A DNA stretch of 64,000 nucleotides. It comes from Cronobacter universalis NCTC 9529 (GTDB lineage Bacteria > Pseudomonadota > Gammaproteobacteria > Enterobacterales > Enterobacteriaceae). Below, piece by piece: positions 8,349 to 16,694 of this stretch. The translations under genes and the position numbers were made by a program. The notes beneath the pieces were generated by a model. That model did not search any database. It was not told the DNA's origin and saw only the letters and a list, made by a program, of their open reading frames with translations. Location of the stretch: positions 248,001 to 312,000 of the forward strand of contig NZ_CP012257.1 of assembly GCF_001277175.1 (NCBI RefSeq), read 5' to 3'. Positions within the stretch are counted from its first letter, which is position 1. Every line of letters begins with the position of its first letter.

Positions 8349-9221
8349 TCATCTCCGTTCGGCCCTGTGGGACAGACCCGCAAACCATTCCAGCGCGTCT
8401 TCCCAGTGCGATGTCGCTGATTGGCGGAAATAGCCCATATGTCCGAGCGCGCCGCCGGATTGGGAAGGATTTAGGTCCTTGCACGTTAATGGTGCATTCC
8501 GATAAGCCTCCATGAAGGCATCCCGCGAGGCTGGCATCGCCCACCGGTCGTCAAGCGCATTGGCAGCCACGATCGGCGTGCGCACCTCGGCGTAATTACG
8601 TTCGATGCCAGACATGGCAGGGTCGTCAAAAAAATAACGGGGAAAGCGGCACCAGTGCCGCCACTGGCGGTAGACATCAACGGGAAGATCCTCACCCATG
8701 CCCAGCATCTTCCAAGGGCAGTACCCCTTCCACCACGTCAGGACTGGAAGAACGAGGTTCCACATCGCCAGTACCCGCAGGCGTTCACCCATCGGCATGT
8801 AGCCATGCCAGCCCGCCCCCGTACCAAACACATAAAAGCCTGCCACTTTCTGGTGGTTGGGGAGCAACCCGAAGGCATGGCCGCCAAATGAGTGCCCGAC
8901 GATGAATAGCGGCACCTGCGGATGGGCCATAGCATCGACCGCTGCTGCCAGATCGAGTCGCCCCCAGTCCAACAAGTCCATGCGGAAGTTCTTCAATGAT
9001 CCGGGATGCGAGCGGCCGATCCCCCGATAGTCGAAGGTCAGGACTTCAAAGCCCCGGGAGGTGGCGAACTCGGCGAAGCGCTTGTAGAAGCCTTGGGGTA
9101 CGGCGGTGGCGCCGGCAACGACCAGACATGCATGGGGTGGGATGTCTGGCACATACCGAGTGGCGCCGAGTACGTAGCCATCGGCGGCGGTCAGTTCAAT
9201 CAGGTTCGAAGTCACGGCCAT
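8349..9221 (-). CDS. Alpha/beta hydrolase (serine-hydrolase fold)
   Basis: A 290-residue cytoplasmic protein. It has the strand/oxyanion region LVVAGATAVPQGFYKRFAEF, the segment FDYRGIGRSHPG typical of lipase-like alpha/beta hydrolases, and the nucleophile elbow IVGHSFGGHAFG (Ser near residue 108). A likely acidic residue and His lie in ALDDRWAMPAS and GALGHMGYFR. It has no signal peptide. It is divergent from the tetR gene at 9300 with two palindromic operators between them, so that regulator probably represses it. The substrate is unknown. Confidence 0.88.
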   Translation of the reverse strand: MAVTSNLIELTAADGYVLGATRYVPDIPPHACLVVAGATAVPQGFYKRFAEFATSRGFEVLTFDYRGIGRSHPGSLKNFRMDLLDWGRLDLAAAVDAMAHPQVPLFIVGHSFGGHAFGLLPNHQKVAGFYVFGTGAGWHGYMPMGERLRVLAMWNLVLPVLTWWKGYCPWKMLGMGEDLPVDVYRQWRHWCRFPRYFFDDPAMSGIERNYAEVRTPIVAANALDDRWAMPASRDAFMEAYRNAPLTCKDLNPSQSGGALGHMGYFRQSATSHWEDALEWFAGLSHRAERR

Positions 9222-9232
9222 TTCACGCTATC

Positions 9233-9285
9233 TATGACGACTGTCATACTTGAATTCGCGAGGCTAGACTATGACGACTGTCTTA
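9233..9285. promoter_or_regulatory. Paired operators between the hydrolase gene and tetR
   Basis: TATGACGACTGTCATA (9233-9248) is a palindrome with perfect 6-bp arms. TATGACGACTGTCTTA (9270-9285) repeats it with one arm base changed. Their centres are 37 bp apart in the divergent promoter region, the expected place for a TetR-type autoregulatory operator. Confidence 0.78.
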
Positions 9286-9299
9286 GCAAGGTTTTTGCC

Positions 9300-9884
9300 A
9301 TGAGTCCTCGTCAAACTGACGGCCGCCAGCGTGTCGTGGCCGTGGCCGCCGAGATGCTGGCCCGGCACGGCTTGAACGCAACCAGCATCCGGGAGATGGC
9401 CAAGCGTGCCCAGGCGCCCTTCGGCTCGACCTACCACTACTTTCCGGGCGGCAAGCAGCAGGTGATTTCTGAGGCGGTGTTGCAGGCGGGTGCCCGAGTG
9501 CAGCGGCAGTTGGAAGGTCATTTACGCGACGGGCTCCGGCCGGGGTTGCGTGCGTTTTTGGGTTTGTGGCGCGAAATCCTGCTGCGCTCTGATTTTCGCC
9601 AGGGTTGCCCGGTCATGGCCGCAGCGGTCGAACAACCGATTGAGGGTGAAGCGGTAGAAGCACTGGAGGCCGCTGCGCTGACGTTTGGCCAGTGGAAGGC
9701 GATACTGTCTGCATCACTGCAATCTCACGGACACACGTACGTCGATGCATCCCAACTGGCCACTCTCATCGTCGCCAGTATTGAAGGTGCGATCGTGCTA
9801 TGCCGCGCGGAGCGCAGCGTCGCGCCTTTCGATCATGTGGCACGACAGTTGGAAATCTTGGTGCACACCAAAGGTTCAGGTTGA
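9300..9884 (+). CDS. TetR-family regulator (third, unrelated to copies 1 and 2)
   Basis: A 194-residue TetR/AcrR protein. I chose the ATG at 9300 (MSPRQTDGRQRVV) because a helix-turn-helix at residues about 25-50 (LNATSIREMAKRAQAPFGSTYHYFPGGKQQV) is then at the usual distance from the N-terminus; an upstream in-frame ATG at 9270 would place the operator inside the gene. The C-terminal half (FRQGCPVMAAAVE, IEGAIVLCRAER) resembles LmrA/YxaF-type regulators. It probably represses itself and the divergent hydrolase. The 63 bp to the relaxase gene end hold nothing recognisable. Confidence 0.88.
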   Translation: MSPRQTDGRQRVVAVAAEMLARHGLNATSIREMAKRAQAPFGSTYHYFPGGKQQVISEAVLQAGARVQRQLEGHLRDGLRPGLRAFLGLWREILLRSDFRQGCPVMAAAVEQPIEGEAVEALEAAALTFGQWKAILSASLQSHGHTYVDASQLATLIVASIEGAIVLCRAERSVAPFDHVARQLEILVHTKGSG

Positions 9885-9947
9885 TATCGTGAAGTATTCG
9901 CACCTAGCCCCGACGATCTTGCAACATGCAGAAGATGATGTGCGCTA

Positions 9948-11927
9948 TCAGAGTTCAGGCCCGCGCTGCCGGCTAATCTCCCACAACGCGCCACCGCCGC
10001 GCACTGTCGCGGCGATCTGCTGCCCCAGCCGCTGTTCGATCACCGGCCGCCACGGCACCAGGCTGAATTCCTTGCCGTCATCAAGCATCGCGTAGCGCCC
10101 GCTGGCGAGCATGACGGAGCGCCGGTAGATGCCGGCCACGCGCTCCCCGTCCGTGACGGAGCGATGCTCCAGGCCGGTGTCGGCGGCAATGTCCTTCGCT
10201 GCCTGCGCCAGCTCCCGATTGCGCAACGTTTCCAGCAGATTCTGGGCAAGAATCACCCGCTGCCCGCGCCGCTGGGCCAGCCCCTCTTCTTCGAGGAAGT
10301 TGGCGCGCTGCTGCAAGGCTTGCTTGGCATCGCCACCAAAGCCCAGGTCGCCCAGCCCCTTGCCGCCGCCGATCAATTGCTGATCCAGCCAGGTCGCGCC
10401 GATTACCCGCGCCTGCCGCTCGATCGACAGATGCGATTTCAGCTCCACAGCCACGCCGCCCAGCCGTTGCGCGTCGTACTGGCGGCCACGCTCCGCCAGA
10501 TCGTCCGGCACCTTCCATAGTCCGTCCGCCACACGTTCCACAATGCAGGCCCGGCGCAGGGATTCCAGCCGGCGAACGTGGGCCGCGACGACCTCCTGCG
10601 GGTCGCGGCCGGGCTTGGCTCGGCCTCGCTCGATCGCCAGGTGATGATCGGGGCGATACAGGCCATCGCTCGCCAGCGCGGCGATGTTCTTGTCGGCCGA
10701 CCGCATCTCGGCGGCACCGCGTACCTCCACCACGGCTCCGGTCGCGTAGTTCGCCAGCTCGTCGCGGGCATTCAACGCGACGTAGTGGGCCTTGCCATCC
10801 ACGCCGTCGATGACCAGATAACCGCGGTCGTGCAGCTCGTCGGCCAAGCCCTTGCCGGCCACGCGGCCGATGATGGTGCGGCCATCGTCGCCCGGCTCGA
10901 ACACCGCCAGATCGCGCGGCTGGCCGCTCATCGCCCGCTGCATGGTGCGGATGATGTCGCCGCGCTCGCCCAGGGCGCGCAAGGTCTTCTCCGCATCCGC
11001 ATGGATGGCCCAGGTGCCAGGCTGCACTTCGTCGGCCAGGCCCAGGCGCTGCAAGCGTTGCAGGCGGCCGATCAGCAGCAGGCGCTGGCGTTGCAGCCGG
11101 GGTTCGTTCAAGCGCTCGATCCGCACTCGGCCATCGTCGCCGACCTCGCGCTGCAATGTGCGGTCGATGCTCGTCCACCGCTCTTGCTCCACTTCGCGCT
11201 GCAAAGTCTGCTGGATCTCCAGTTCGGTGCGCGGCCCCAGCCATTCCGTCGCTAGCTCGGCGGCCCGATGGCGGAAGCCGTGGGCGATGTAGTCGCCCGC
11301 GATGATGAGGTCTTTGCCCGTGTCGTCGCGCCCGCGCACGATCAGGTGGGTGTGCGGGTTGTCGGTGTTCCAGTGATCGACCGCCACCCAATCCAGCCGC
11401 GTGCCCAGGTCGGCTTCCATGCGATCCACCAGATGCCGGGTGTAGGTGCGCAGGTCGTCCAGTTCAGCCCCGTCCTCCGGCGAAACGATGAAGCGGAAAT
11501 GGTGGCGGTCATTGGAGCAGCGTTCCTTGAAGGCATCGAGGCCGGCGGTGTCGGTCTGCGGCCCGTAGGCTTGGCCCAGTTCGCCGTCGCGGCCCACGCC
11601 ATCGCGTTCGACGTAGCGCAGGTGCTTGGCGAGCGATTGCGGACTGGCCCGTTGGTGATTGACCAGCAAGGTCTTGATGGTCACGCGCCGCGACATGGGC
11701 GTTAGCTTCGCCCCGGCAAAGCGCGCCGCCGTATGGCCGCGCCCCAGGCGCGAGCCAGGCCGCTGGCCGGTGCCGGCCGCCCCAGGACGGCGCACCGCCG
11801 ACTTGCCGCTGCTGGCTCTGCCGGCCTGCTTGAGCACCTTGGAAACGAAGCTCTGCCCCTGGCCCTTGCCCCGGTTCTTCGGGGCGCTGGGGCGCACCCG
11901 GAAATCGTCGTCGCGGCGGTCGGTCAT
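9948..11927 (-). CDS. Conjugative relaxase (VirD2/TraI-like, DUF3363)
   Basis: This 659-residue protein should nick the transfer origin and pilot the strand. The ATG at 11927 follows AGGGAGA; an open frame continues upstream but is low-complexity Arg/Ala. After a basic, disordered N-terminus, the relaxase domain shows a candidate catalytic Tyr region (SLAKHLRYVERDG), HHFRFIVSPEDG and the metal-binding motif HWNTDNPHTHLIVRG. The C-terminal 450 residues are the long DUF3363-type tail of Tn4371-like relaxases. It is the last ICE core gene before the cargo block at 1-9884. Confidence 0.9.
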   Translation of the reverse strand: MTDRRDDDFRVRPSAPKNRGKGQGQSFVSKVLKQAGRASSGKSAVRRPGAAGTGQRPGSRLGRGHTAARFAGAKLTPMSRRVTIKTLLVNHQRASPQSLAKHLRYVERDGVGRDGELGQAYGPQTDTAGLDAFKERCSNDRHHFRFIVSPEDGAELDDLRTYTRHLVDRMEADLGTRLDWVAVDHWNTDNPHTHLIVRGRDDTGKDLIIAGDYIAHGFRHRAAELATEWLGPRTELEIQQTLQREVEQERWTSIDRTLQREVGDDGRVRIERLNEPRLQRQRLLLIGRLQRLQRLGLADEVQPGTWAIHADAEKTLRALGERGDIIRTMQRAMSGQPRDLAVFEPGDDGRTIIGRVAGKGLADELHDRGYLVIDGVDGKAHYVALNARDELANYATGAVVEVRGAAEMRSADKNIAALASDGLYRPDHHLAIERGRAKPGRDPQEVVAAHVRRLESLRRACIVERVADGLWKVPDDLAERGRQYDAQRLGGVAVELKSHLSIERQARVIGATWLDQQLIGGGKGLGDLGFGGDAKQALQQRANFLEEEGLAQRRGQRVILAQNLLETLRNRELAQAAKDIAADTGLEHRSVTDGERVAGIYRRSVMLASGRYAMLDDGKEFSLVPWRPVIEQRLGQQIAATVRGGGALWEISRQRGPEL

Positions 11928-12375
11928 TGCCGTTCTCCCTGCAAGCCCTGGCGAGTCCTGTCGTGCGAAGCACGCGGACATGCCTGCATTGGCGCGACCC
12001 TCGCGCCCCACGCGGCACGGCGGCGAAGCCGCTCCGTGCCGCGCCACCCCCATGTGCAGACAAGCTTTCGACGCGGCCCGGTGCCGCGTCCTTTTGTCTT
12101 GCCTTCCGCCGTTGCCCCTCGCTGTCGCTCCGGGCGTCGGCGGCCCGGCGGCGCTGCGCTGCTTGCAGCCAGCCCGCCGGCGAACGCGCCAATGGCCGCA
12201 GGCCGGGCGCGTTCGAGGCAAGACGCCTGCACGCTGGACGGCTGCGCCGGATGTTGGGCGAGGCGCGGCGCGAATGCGCCCGCGCTGCACGCGCGACGAC
12301 ACGGCGGCAGCCACTGGAACGACATGCCCGATGGCACGATGAGAGGCACGGCAACGTGCAGCGAATCGGCGGCCA
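11928..12375. other. 448-bp structured intergenic region between traF and relaxase genes
   Basis: No credible gene is present. A strong hairpin lies at 12013-12041: CGGCACGG pairs with CCGTGCCG, and within it CGGC pairs with GCCG around a GAA loop. Further GC-rich inverted repeats occur at 12180-12310. Because oriT of many mobile elements lies beside the relaxase gene, this is the best oriT candidate in the window. I did not find an IncP-like nic sequence (YATCCTGY), so the assignment is speculative. Confidence 0.35.
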
Positions 12376-12963
12376 TCATGGGCGTGTCTCCAGCCAGACC
12401 GGGTGCGCGACGCCGATCACGGCGGATGCGCTGACCGGGCCGAAATAGCGGCTGTCGAACGACGCCGGATTGGTCACGCTCAACAGGAACAGTTCGCCCG
12501 GTTCGAGGCGGCGGCAAAACGGCAAGGATGGCAGCGGCCGGCCCAGCCGGTCGGCAGGGAGCGCGGCGGCCGCAGGCACGCCGTCGATGCGTGCCTGCCC
12601 GGCGACGATGCAAACGTGTTGCGGCGCGACCGCGCCCACACGTTTGAGCAGCGGAACGCGGGTCGGCAGGTAGCCGCGCTGCGCAGCCAGCATGGCGGCC
12701 CTGTCGGGCAGCGGCACCAGCACGATGCTGTCCACGGACAGCGGACGTGGCCGCGAGGCGGTGCGCGGGTCGAGCGGTTCGATGCGATACCAACCGACCG
12801 CCACGCTGTCGGACGGGTTGTAGGCCATTCGCGGCAGGGGCTGCACGAACGCCGCCCAGGCCAGCCCAGCGAGGCCGACGGTGGCGAAGCCTGCCAGCAC
12901 GAGGCGAGCGCGCAGGCGCGAGCGAGGATGCGGCACGGGGCCGGTCGTGGAAATCGTGGTCAT
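12376..12963 (-). CDS. traF: TraF-type conjugative transfer signal peptidase
   Basis: A 195-residue S26 serine protease related to TraF of IncP plasmids, which processes and cyclises the pilin. One N-terminal membrane segment (LVLAGFATVGLAGLAWAAF) is followed by the catalytic Ser region NPSDSVAVGWYRI and the catalytic Lys region LLKRVGAVAPQ. The final ICE-type segment SFDSRYFGPV matches the family. Its ATG (12963) overlaps the preceding stop by 4 bp, making it the distal gene of a parA-to-traF operon. Confidence 0.9.
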   Translation of the reverse strand: MTTISTTGPVPHPRSRLRARLVLAGFATVGLAGLAWAAFVQPLPRMAYNPSDSVAVGWYRIEPLDPRTASRPRPLSVDSIVLVPLPDRAAMLAAQRGYLPTRVPLLKRVGAVAPQHVCIVAGQARIDGVPAAAALPADRLGRPLPSLPFCRRLEPGELFLLSVTNPASFDSRYFGPVSASAVIGVAHPVWLETRP

Positions 12964-13517
12964 GGCAATGCCCTCCCGGCCAGCCAGGCGGCGTGCCGTT
13001 CTGCGGTGTATGTGGGTAGCGGCGAGCGCGCTGCGAGCCGGTTCGCGAGCGTGCGCCAGTACGCGGGCGATGTGTCTGCGGCTGCGATGCCCAGCGCCTC
13101 GATGCCGTCGATGCGTTCCAGCACGGCGCGCACGTTGGCATCGCCTTCGGCGTGCAGCAGCAGACGCGCGCCCGGCTGCACGCCGGGGATGCGCTGCACG
13201 GCGTCCAGCGGCGTGGCGGTCTGCATCACCATGAGCTGCCAGCGGATCGTGCCGTAGTCGTTGGCCTGCCAACGGATGCGGCACAGAACCGCGTTCGGCA
13301 GGAACACGGCGCAGCGCCGCCAGCGGTCGAGCTGGAGCGTGCGCGCCGGTTCGCCGAAGCGCAGGTAGAGCTTGAAGCGCGGTTCGATGTAGGCCAGCGC
13401 CACGCGCGTCAGCGGCACGTTGCCGGCTTGGCCGGCGAGTGTCGAAGGCGCCGGCGGCGGTGCAGCCGTGGGCGCACTTGCTTTGGGGGTGTGGGCGGTC
13501 GAAGCGGATGCGTTCAC
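12960..13517 (-). CDS. DUF2840 protein of the ICE core
   Basis: A 185-residue protein starting at a GTG (13517) that overlaps the stop of the preceding small gene (GTGA). An Ala/Pro-rich N-terminal tail of about 30 residues leads into the conserved region (TRVALAYIEPRFKLYLRFGEP, RWQANDYGTIRWQL, ARLLLHAEGDANVRAVL). The family is found next to traF in Tn4371-like and related ICEs, and its function is not known to me. There is no signal peptide or membrane segment. Confidence 0.8.
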   Translation of the reverse strand: MNASASTAHTPKASAPTAAPPPAPSTLAGQAGNVPLTRVALAYIEPRFKLYLRFGEPARTLQLDRWRRCAVFLPNAVLCRIRWQANDYGTIRWQLMVMQTATPLDAVQRIPGVQPGARLLLHAEGDANVRAVLERIDGIEALGIAAADTSPAYWRTLANRLAARSPLPTYTAERHAAWLAGRALP

Positions 13518-13777
13518 GGCGTGCCCTCCGGGGGAAACTCCCGCTCCAGCAGGCCGCGCAGCAGTTCGGCTACGGTCACGCCTCGCGTGAAGGCCGACAC
13601 CTTGATGCGCGCCCGCATGGCGGGCGTGATGTCGAGCGTCAGTCGAGCGGTGTAGAGGTCGCCTTTCTGCAAGGCATCTGCGTCGCCCTGGCGAATCCAC
13701 GCTTCGGCGTGCGGATTCGCTGGGGGACGCGCACCGATGCCGACGCGCTTGCTGCGTGGTGATGGCTTTCCAGTCAT
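13514..13777 (-). CDS. Small partition-type DNA-binding protein
   Basis: An 87-residue protein coupled by 4-bp overlaps to parA upstream and the DUF2840 gene downstream. The C-terminal half (YTARLTLDITPAMRARIKVSAFTRGVTVAELLRGLLE) has the pattern of a ribbon-helix-helix domain: a short beta strand, then two helices. It is therefore likely to be the DNA-binding partner or regulator of ParA. In related ICEs this gene is often annotated as a plasmid partition protein. No centromere-like repeat is obvious nearby apart from the iterons at 14565-14629. Confidence 0.72.
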   Translation of the reverse strand: MTGKPSPRSKRVGIGARPPANPHAEAWIRQGDADALQKGDLYTARLTLDITPAMRARIKVSAFTRGVTVAELLRGLLEREFPPEGTP

Positions 13778-14412
13778 GTCGGCCACCGCAGCAGTTCGTC
13801 GGTGAGCGCGGCGATCTCGCGGGCAGCGGCGCTGTCGGGCGCGGTTTCGCGGGCGAGCCGGCCAGCGGCTACGCTGTCGGCAAAGACGATGCGCTGGTGG
13901 ATCTCCGAGCGCAGCGCGGGCAGCGGCTGTTCGGCCAGCGATTGCCGTGCCTCCCTGCCGATGATGGTGGTGCTGACGCGCCGGTTGATGACGAAGGCCG
14001 CGCGCAGCGCTGGCCGGAACACCTGTGCTTCGCGGATCAGTGCGACCATCTCGGCAGAAGCCCATACGTCGTAGGGGCTGGGCTGCACGGGGATCAGCAC
14101 GCGCTCGGCCGCCAGCAGCGCGGAGCGCGCGAGGGCGGCGATGCGCGGCGGGCCGTCGATGATGATGTGATCGGCCCGCCTAGCGAGTTCTGGCGCTTCC
14201 TGATGCAGCGTTTCGCGGGCAAGTCCCACGGCGCTGAACAGACGGGGCAGGCCCTGCTGGCTACGCCGCTGCGTCCAGTCGAGCGATGACCCCTGCGGGT
14301 CGGCATCCAGCAGGATGACATGCAGGCCGCGCATCGCCAGTTCGCCGGCGATGTGCGTGGCGAGCGTGGTCTTGCCGACGCCGCCTTTCTGGTTGAGAAA
14401 CGCGAAGATCAT
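13774..14412 (-). CDS. parA: ParA-family partition ATPase
   Basis: A 212-residue ParA/MinD ATPase. It has the deviant Walker A motif LNQKGGVGKTTLATH at residues about 6-20, the switch region LLDADPQGSSLDW and Walker B-like HIIIDGPPR. It is short because it lacks the N-terminal DNA-binding domain of plasmid P1-type ParA. It leads the overlapping parA/small partition gene/DUF2840/traF operon. It should stabilise the excised circular form of the ICE together with RepA-driven replication. Confidence 0.92.
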   Translation of the reverse strand: MIFAFLNQKGGVGKTTLATHIAGELAMRGLHVILLDADPQGSSLDWTQRRSQQGLPRLFSAVGLARETLHQEAPELARRADHIIIDGPPRIAALARSALLAAERVLIPVQPSPYDVWASAEMVALIREAQVFRPALRAAFVINRRVSTTIIGREARQSLAEQPLPALRSEIHQRIVFADSVAAGRLARETAPDSAAAREIAALTDELLRWPT

Positions 14413-14564
14413 GGCGCGGCCCTCCGAGCTGGAAAGCCGGCCTGGCCGTGCCGTTTCGTGGTTGTCCACCGAAACGGCGCGCTTCTACTAAAAGTTATGT
14501 ATTTCTTGTTAGGTAAGTTAGAGGGAACGCAAACCCGCGCCGTTGTTGGCTTGCCGGCGTTTTC

Positions 14565-14629
14565 GTACTCCTGATAGCACGAGAGTCGTACTCCTGATAG
14601 CACGATACCCGGTACTCCTGATAGCACGA
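14565..14629. repeat. Three iterons between parA and repA (putative replication origin)
   Basis: The 18-bp sequence GTACTCCTGATAGCACGA occurs exactly three times, at 14565-14582, 14588-14605 and 14612-14629, with 23- and 24-bp periods (about two helical turns). An AT-rich stretch lies beside them at 14486-14525. Iterons directly downstream of a repA gene are the usual arrangement of an oriV bound by its initiator. Confidence 0.82.
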
Positions 14630-14653
14630 GGCCGTCCACAGGTTCTCCCGCAG

Positions 14654-15499
14654 TTATCCCCGTGCCGTATGCGGCACGGGCCGGAAGGTCAGCAACTCGG
14701 TGTTGTCGTCCGGCATCCGCTCGATGCCGAGGACGTAGCCGGGCAGCGACTGCCGCGCTACCAGGGCGCGCACGTCGTAGGCGAAGTCCGAGAAGCGGGC
14801 CGCGCTGCCGGATTTGCGGTACAGGTGTCGGAAGTCGAATTGCCAGCCGTGCTCCTGCCGCCCCCCATGCTTGCGCACCAGGCGGTACAGCCAGCGTTCG
14901 ATACCGCCCTTCAAGCGGAAATAGGCCGGGTCGATGGTAAGCACCAGGGCGGCGTCGAGCACGCCGGCGTAGAACCAGTCCGGCAAGATCAGCTCGATGC
15001 CCAGCGGCGTGCCGCTGGCGTCGGCCAGTTCCTTCCACTCGTTGATCCACGAGAAGCGATGCAAGCGCCTTCCCGTGGTTTCGCGGATGGACGTGGCCAC
15101 CGTGGTCGATTGCAGCCGGTCGAGGGCGGCCTTCAGGCGCTGGTAGTCGTTGAGGGACGTGCCGCGCCCGATGAAGCGCAGAATCTCGTAAGGCGTGGCG
15201 CGTATCCAGCGCGACGGGCGCAGGCCCGCGTCGCGCGCCTCTACGATCTGCGAGGCGGCCCATATCAGCACGTCGGCATCCCATATCGTTGCGATGCCGT
15301 GCTCCTGCGTGCCTTCCACGCGGATGGTGACGTTCCCGCTGCGGAAGTCGATCGGCGCCGTGCGCCGCGACTTGGCAAGCGAGAAGAACGGAAAGGCCAT
15401 CAAGTCCTGGGAATCGCGTGGCGCCATGTCGCCCGGCAGCGCTCGGAACAGATCGAGCTGTTCGCGCTGCGGCAAGGCTTGCCCTGGCGGGCTGGACAT
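14654..15499 (-). CDS. repA: Replication initiator protein RepA
   Basis: A 281-residue protein of the replication initiator A type (RPA family) found on broad-host-range plasmids and Tn4371-like ICEs. Conserved stretches include DLMAYPFFSLAKS-like LMAFPFFSLAKS, IATIWDADVLIWAASQI, RFIGRGTSLNDYQRLKAALDRL and WLYRLVRKHGG. I prefer the ATG at 15499 (MSSPPG) over the GTG at 15511. It probably binds the three iterons just beyond its 3' end, allowing the excised element to replicate. It follows the small HTH gene by 26 bp. Confidence 0.85.
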   Translation of the reverse strand: MSSPPGQALPQREQLDLFRALPGDMAPRDSQDLMAFPFFSLAKSRRTAPIDFRSGNVTIRVEGTQEHGIATIWDADVLIWAASQIVEARDAGLRPSRWIRATPYEILRFIGRGTSLNDYQRLKAALDRLQSTTVATSIRETTGRRLHRFSWINEWKELADASGTPLGIELILPDWFYAGVLDAALVLTIDPAYFRLKGGIERWLYRLVRKHGGRQEHGWQFDFRHLYRKSGSAARFSDFAYDVRALVARQSLPGYVLGIERMPDDNTELLTFRPVPHTARG

Positions 15500-15525
15500 G
15501 GCGAAGGCCACCCACGCGCCGACGG

Positions 15526-15810
15526 TCAGCGGCCATCACGGTAGTCGCCCGCGTGGCGCTCGGCGTATTCGGGATCGGACGTGGCCTCGTAGCTGCGCTG
15601 GTCGGCCCAGGCATCGAGGTCGGACACCGCGTACATGACGCGTCGGCCGAACTTGCGGAACTTGGGGCCGCCGCCGATCACCCGCTGCTTCTCCAGCGTG
15701 CGCGGCGACAGCCGCAGGTAGTCGGCGGCTTCGTCGTTTGTCAGGTAGCGTTGAGGCTGCGAGGTCGCAGTGACGGCAGCGGCGGCAGGCCGCGAGGGAG
15801 CAGGTCGCAT
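15526..15810 (-). CDS. AlpA/excisionase-like helix-turn-helix protein
   Basis: A 94-residue protein with a MerR-type winged helix (YLTNDEAADYLRLSPRTLEKQRVIGGGPKFRKFGRRVMYAVSDLDAWA), the fold of AlpA regulators and excisionases. The ATG at 15810 has GGAGG 8 bp upstream. It lies just ahead of repA, so it may control repA or act as an excision directionality factor; sequence alone does not decide. Confidence 0.8.
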   Translation of the reverse strand: MRPAPSRPAAAAVTATSQPQRYLTNDEAADYLRLSPRTLEKQRVIGGGPKFRKFGRRVMYAVSDLDAWADQRSYEATSDPEYAERHAGDYRDGR

Positions 15811-15923
15811 GGGATGTGCCTCCATCAAACCCGGCCACACCACGCGGCCGGATAGAGGCACTCTCAAGAAAGCAAGGCTTCTTGCTAAGGGACGATTCGC
15901 ACGGGTCGAGAAACGTCCCCCCC

Positions 15924-16694
15924 CTAATGCGACGGGAACATTGGAAGCTGCGCTAGTCGGCGGTAGCCGCCGTGCATCAGCTCATCGCCGCGGCGTACCA
16001 GCCGCCGCACGCGGGCACGCAATGCACTGTCTTTCTGCCAGTCGGCCGCGACGGCATCCGCGCCGAACAGACCTTCGGCCACCTCGCGCAAGGAGGCTCC
16101 CGCGAGGGTCGCGTCGAGCGCTTGCAAGGTATGCAGTTCCAGCAGCGCGGCGGGCGTGGGGCGAGAGCGGGCTGTTGCCACAGGCGCGGCCACGGTTGCG
16201 GCAGATAGCGCATCCAGCTTGGCAGCGAGCGTGCGGTAGCGCGCACAGGGCGTAGCGCAGGCACGTGCGGCGTAGAGGTAGGCCGAGCCTTCTTCCAAAT
16301 CGGGCGCGAGTGCCAGCCGAACGCAGCAGCCTGGCCAATGCGATACGAGCACCAGGCGCTTGCCGTCGTGGGTCAGTTGCTTGCGCCCAGGAATGCGCCA
16401 GAACTCGAAGGTGTGCGCATTGGGCGGTGGGTCGGCGTCGGGGTATAGCTGCACCACGGCATCGTGATCGGGGAACCAAGCAGGATGTGCATCGCGCGCA
16501 TCCAGGCCGGGATCTTCCAGCAGACGCAGGCCCCAGGCCTGCGCCGCGTCTGGCTTGCGACGCCGGCGTAGCCAGTCGCGCCGGTAATTTGGATTCCTGC
16601 GCAAATACTCCCAAGCCAGCGCCGGGCCATCTAGGTGCAGCGTGTAGAGATACGCCGCCGTGGGATACCAGTGTTGGCTGCTGCGGTCAGTCAT
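15924..16694 (-). CDS. DUF2285-domain protein of the ICE core
   Basis: A 256-residue protein; the ATG at 16694 follows GGGAGG. The N-terminal half (WYPTAAYLYTLHLDGPALAWEYLRRNPNYRRDW) is the conserved domain that precedes DUF2285 in mobile-element proteins. The C-terminal part (LHTLQALDATLAGASLREVAEGLFG...RRLVRRGDELMHGGYRRL) has a helix-turn-helix-like arrangement and is the DUF2285 domain. Such proteins are encoded beside repA/alpA genes in ICEs. A regulatory role is likely but unproven. Confidence 0.78.
   Translation of the reverse strand: MTDRSSQHWYPTAAYLYTLHLDGPALAWEYLRRNPNYRRDWLRRRRKPDAAQAWGLRLLEDPGLDARDAHPAWFPDHDAVVQLYPDADPPPNAHTFEFWRIPGRKQLTHDGKRLVLVSHWPGCCVRLALAPDLEEGSAYLYAARACATPCARYRTLAAKLDALSAATVAAPVATARSRPTPAALLELHTLQALDATLAGASLREVAEGLFGADAVAADWQKDSALRARVRRLVRRGDELMHGGYRRLAQLPMFPSH

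Noticed and set aside
10578-11255. Long plus-strand open frame inside the relaxase gene
   Set aside because: It is antisense to a well-supported relaxase with clear motifs; GC-rich genes commonly leave such open frames.
11659-12434. Plus-strand open frames across the relaxase 5' end and intergenic region
   Set aside because: They are Arg/Pro/Ala-rich, lack ribosome sites and do not look like known proteins; I treat the region as non-coding.
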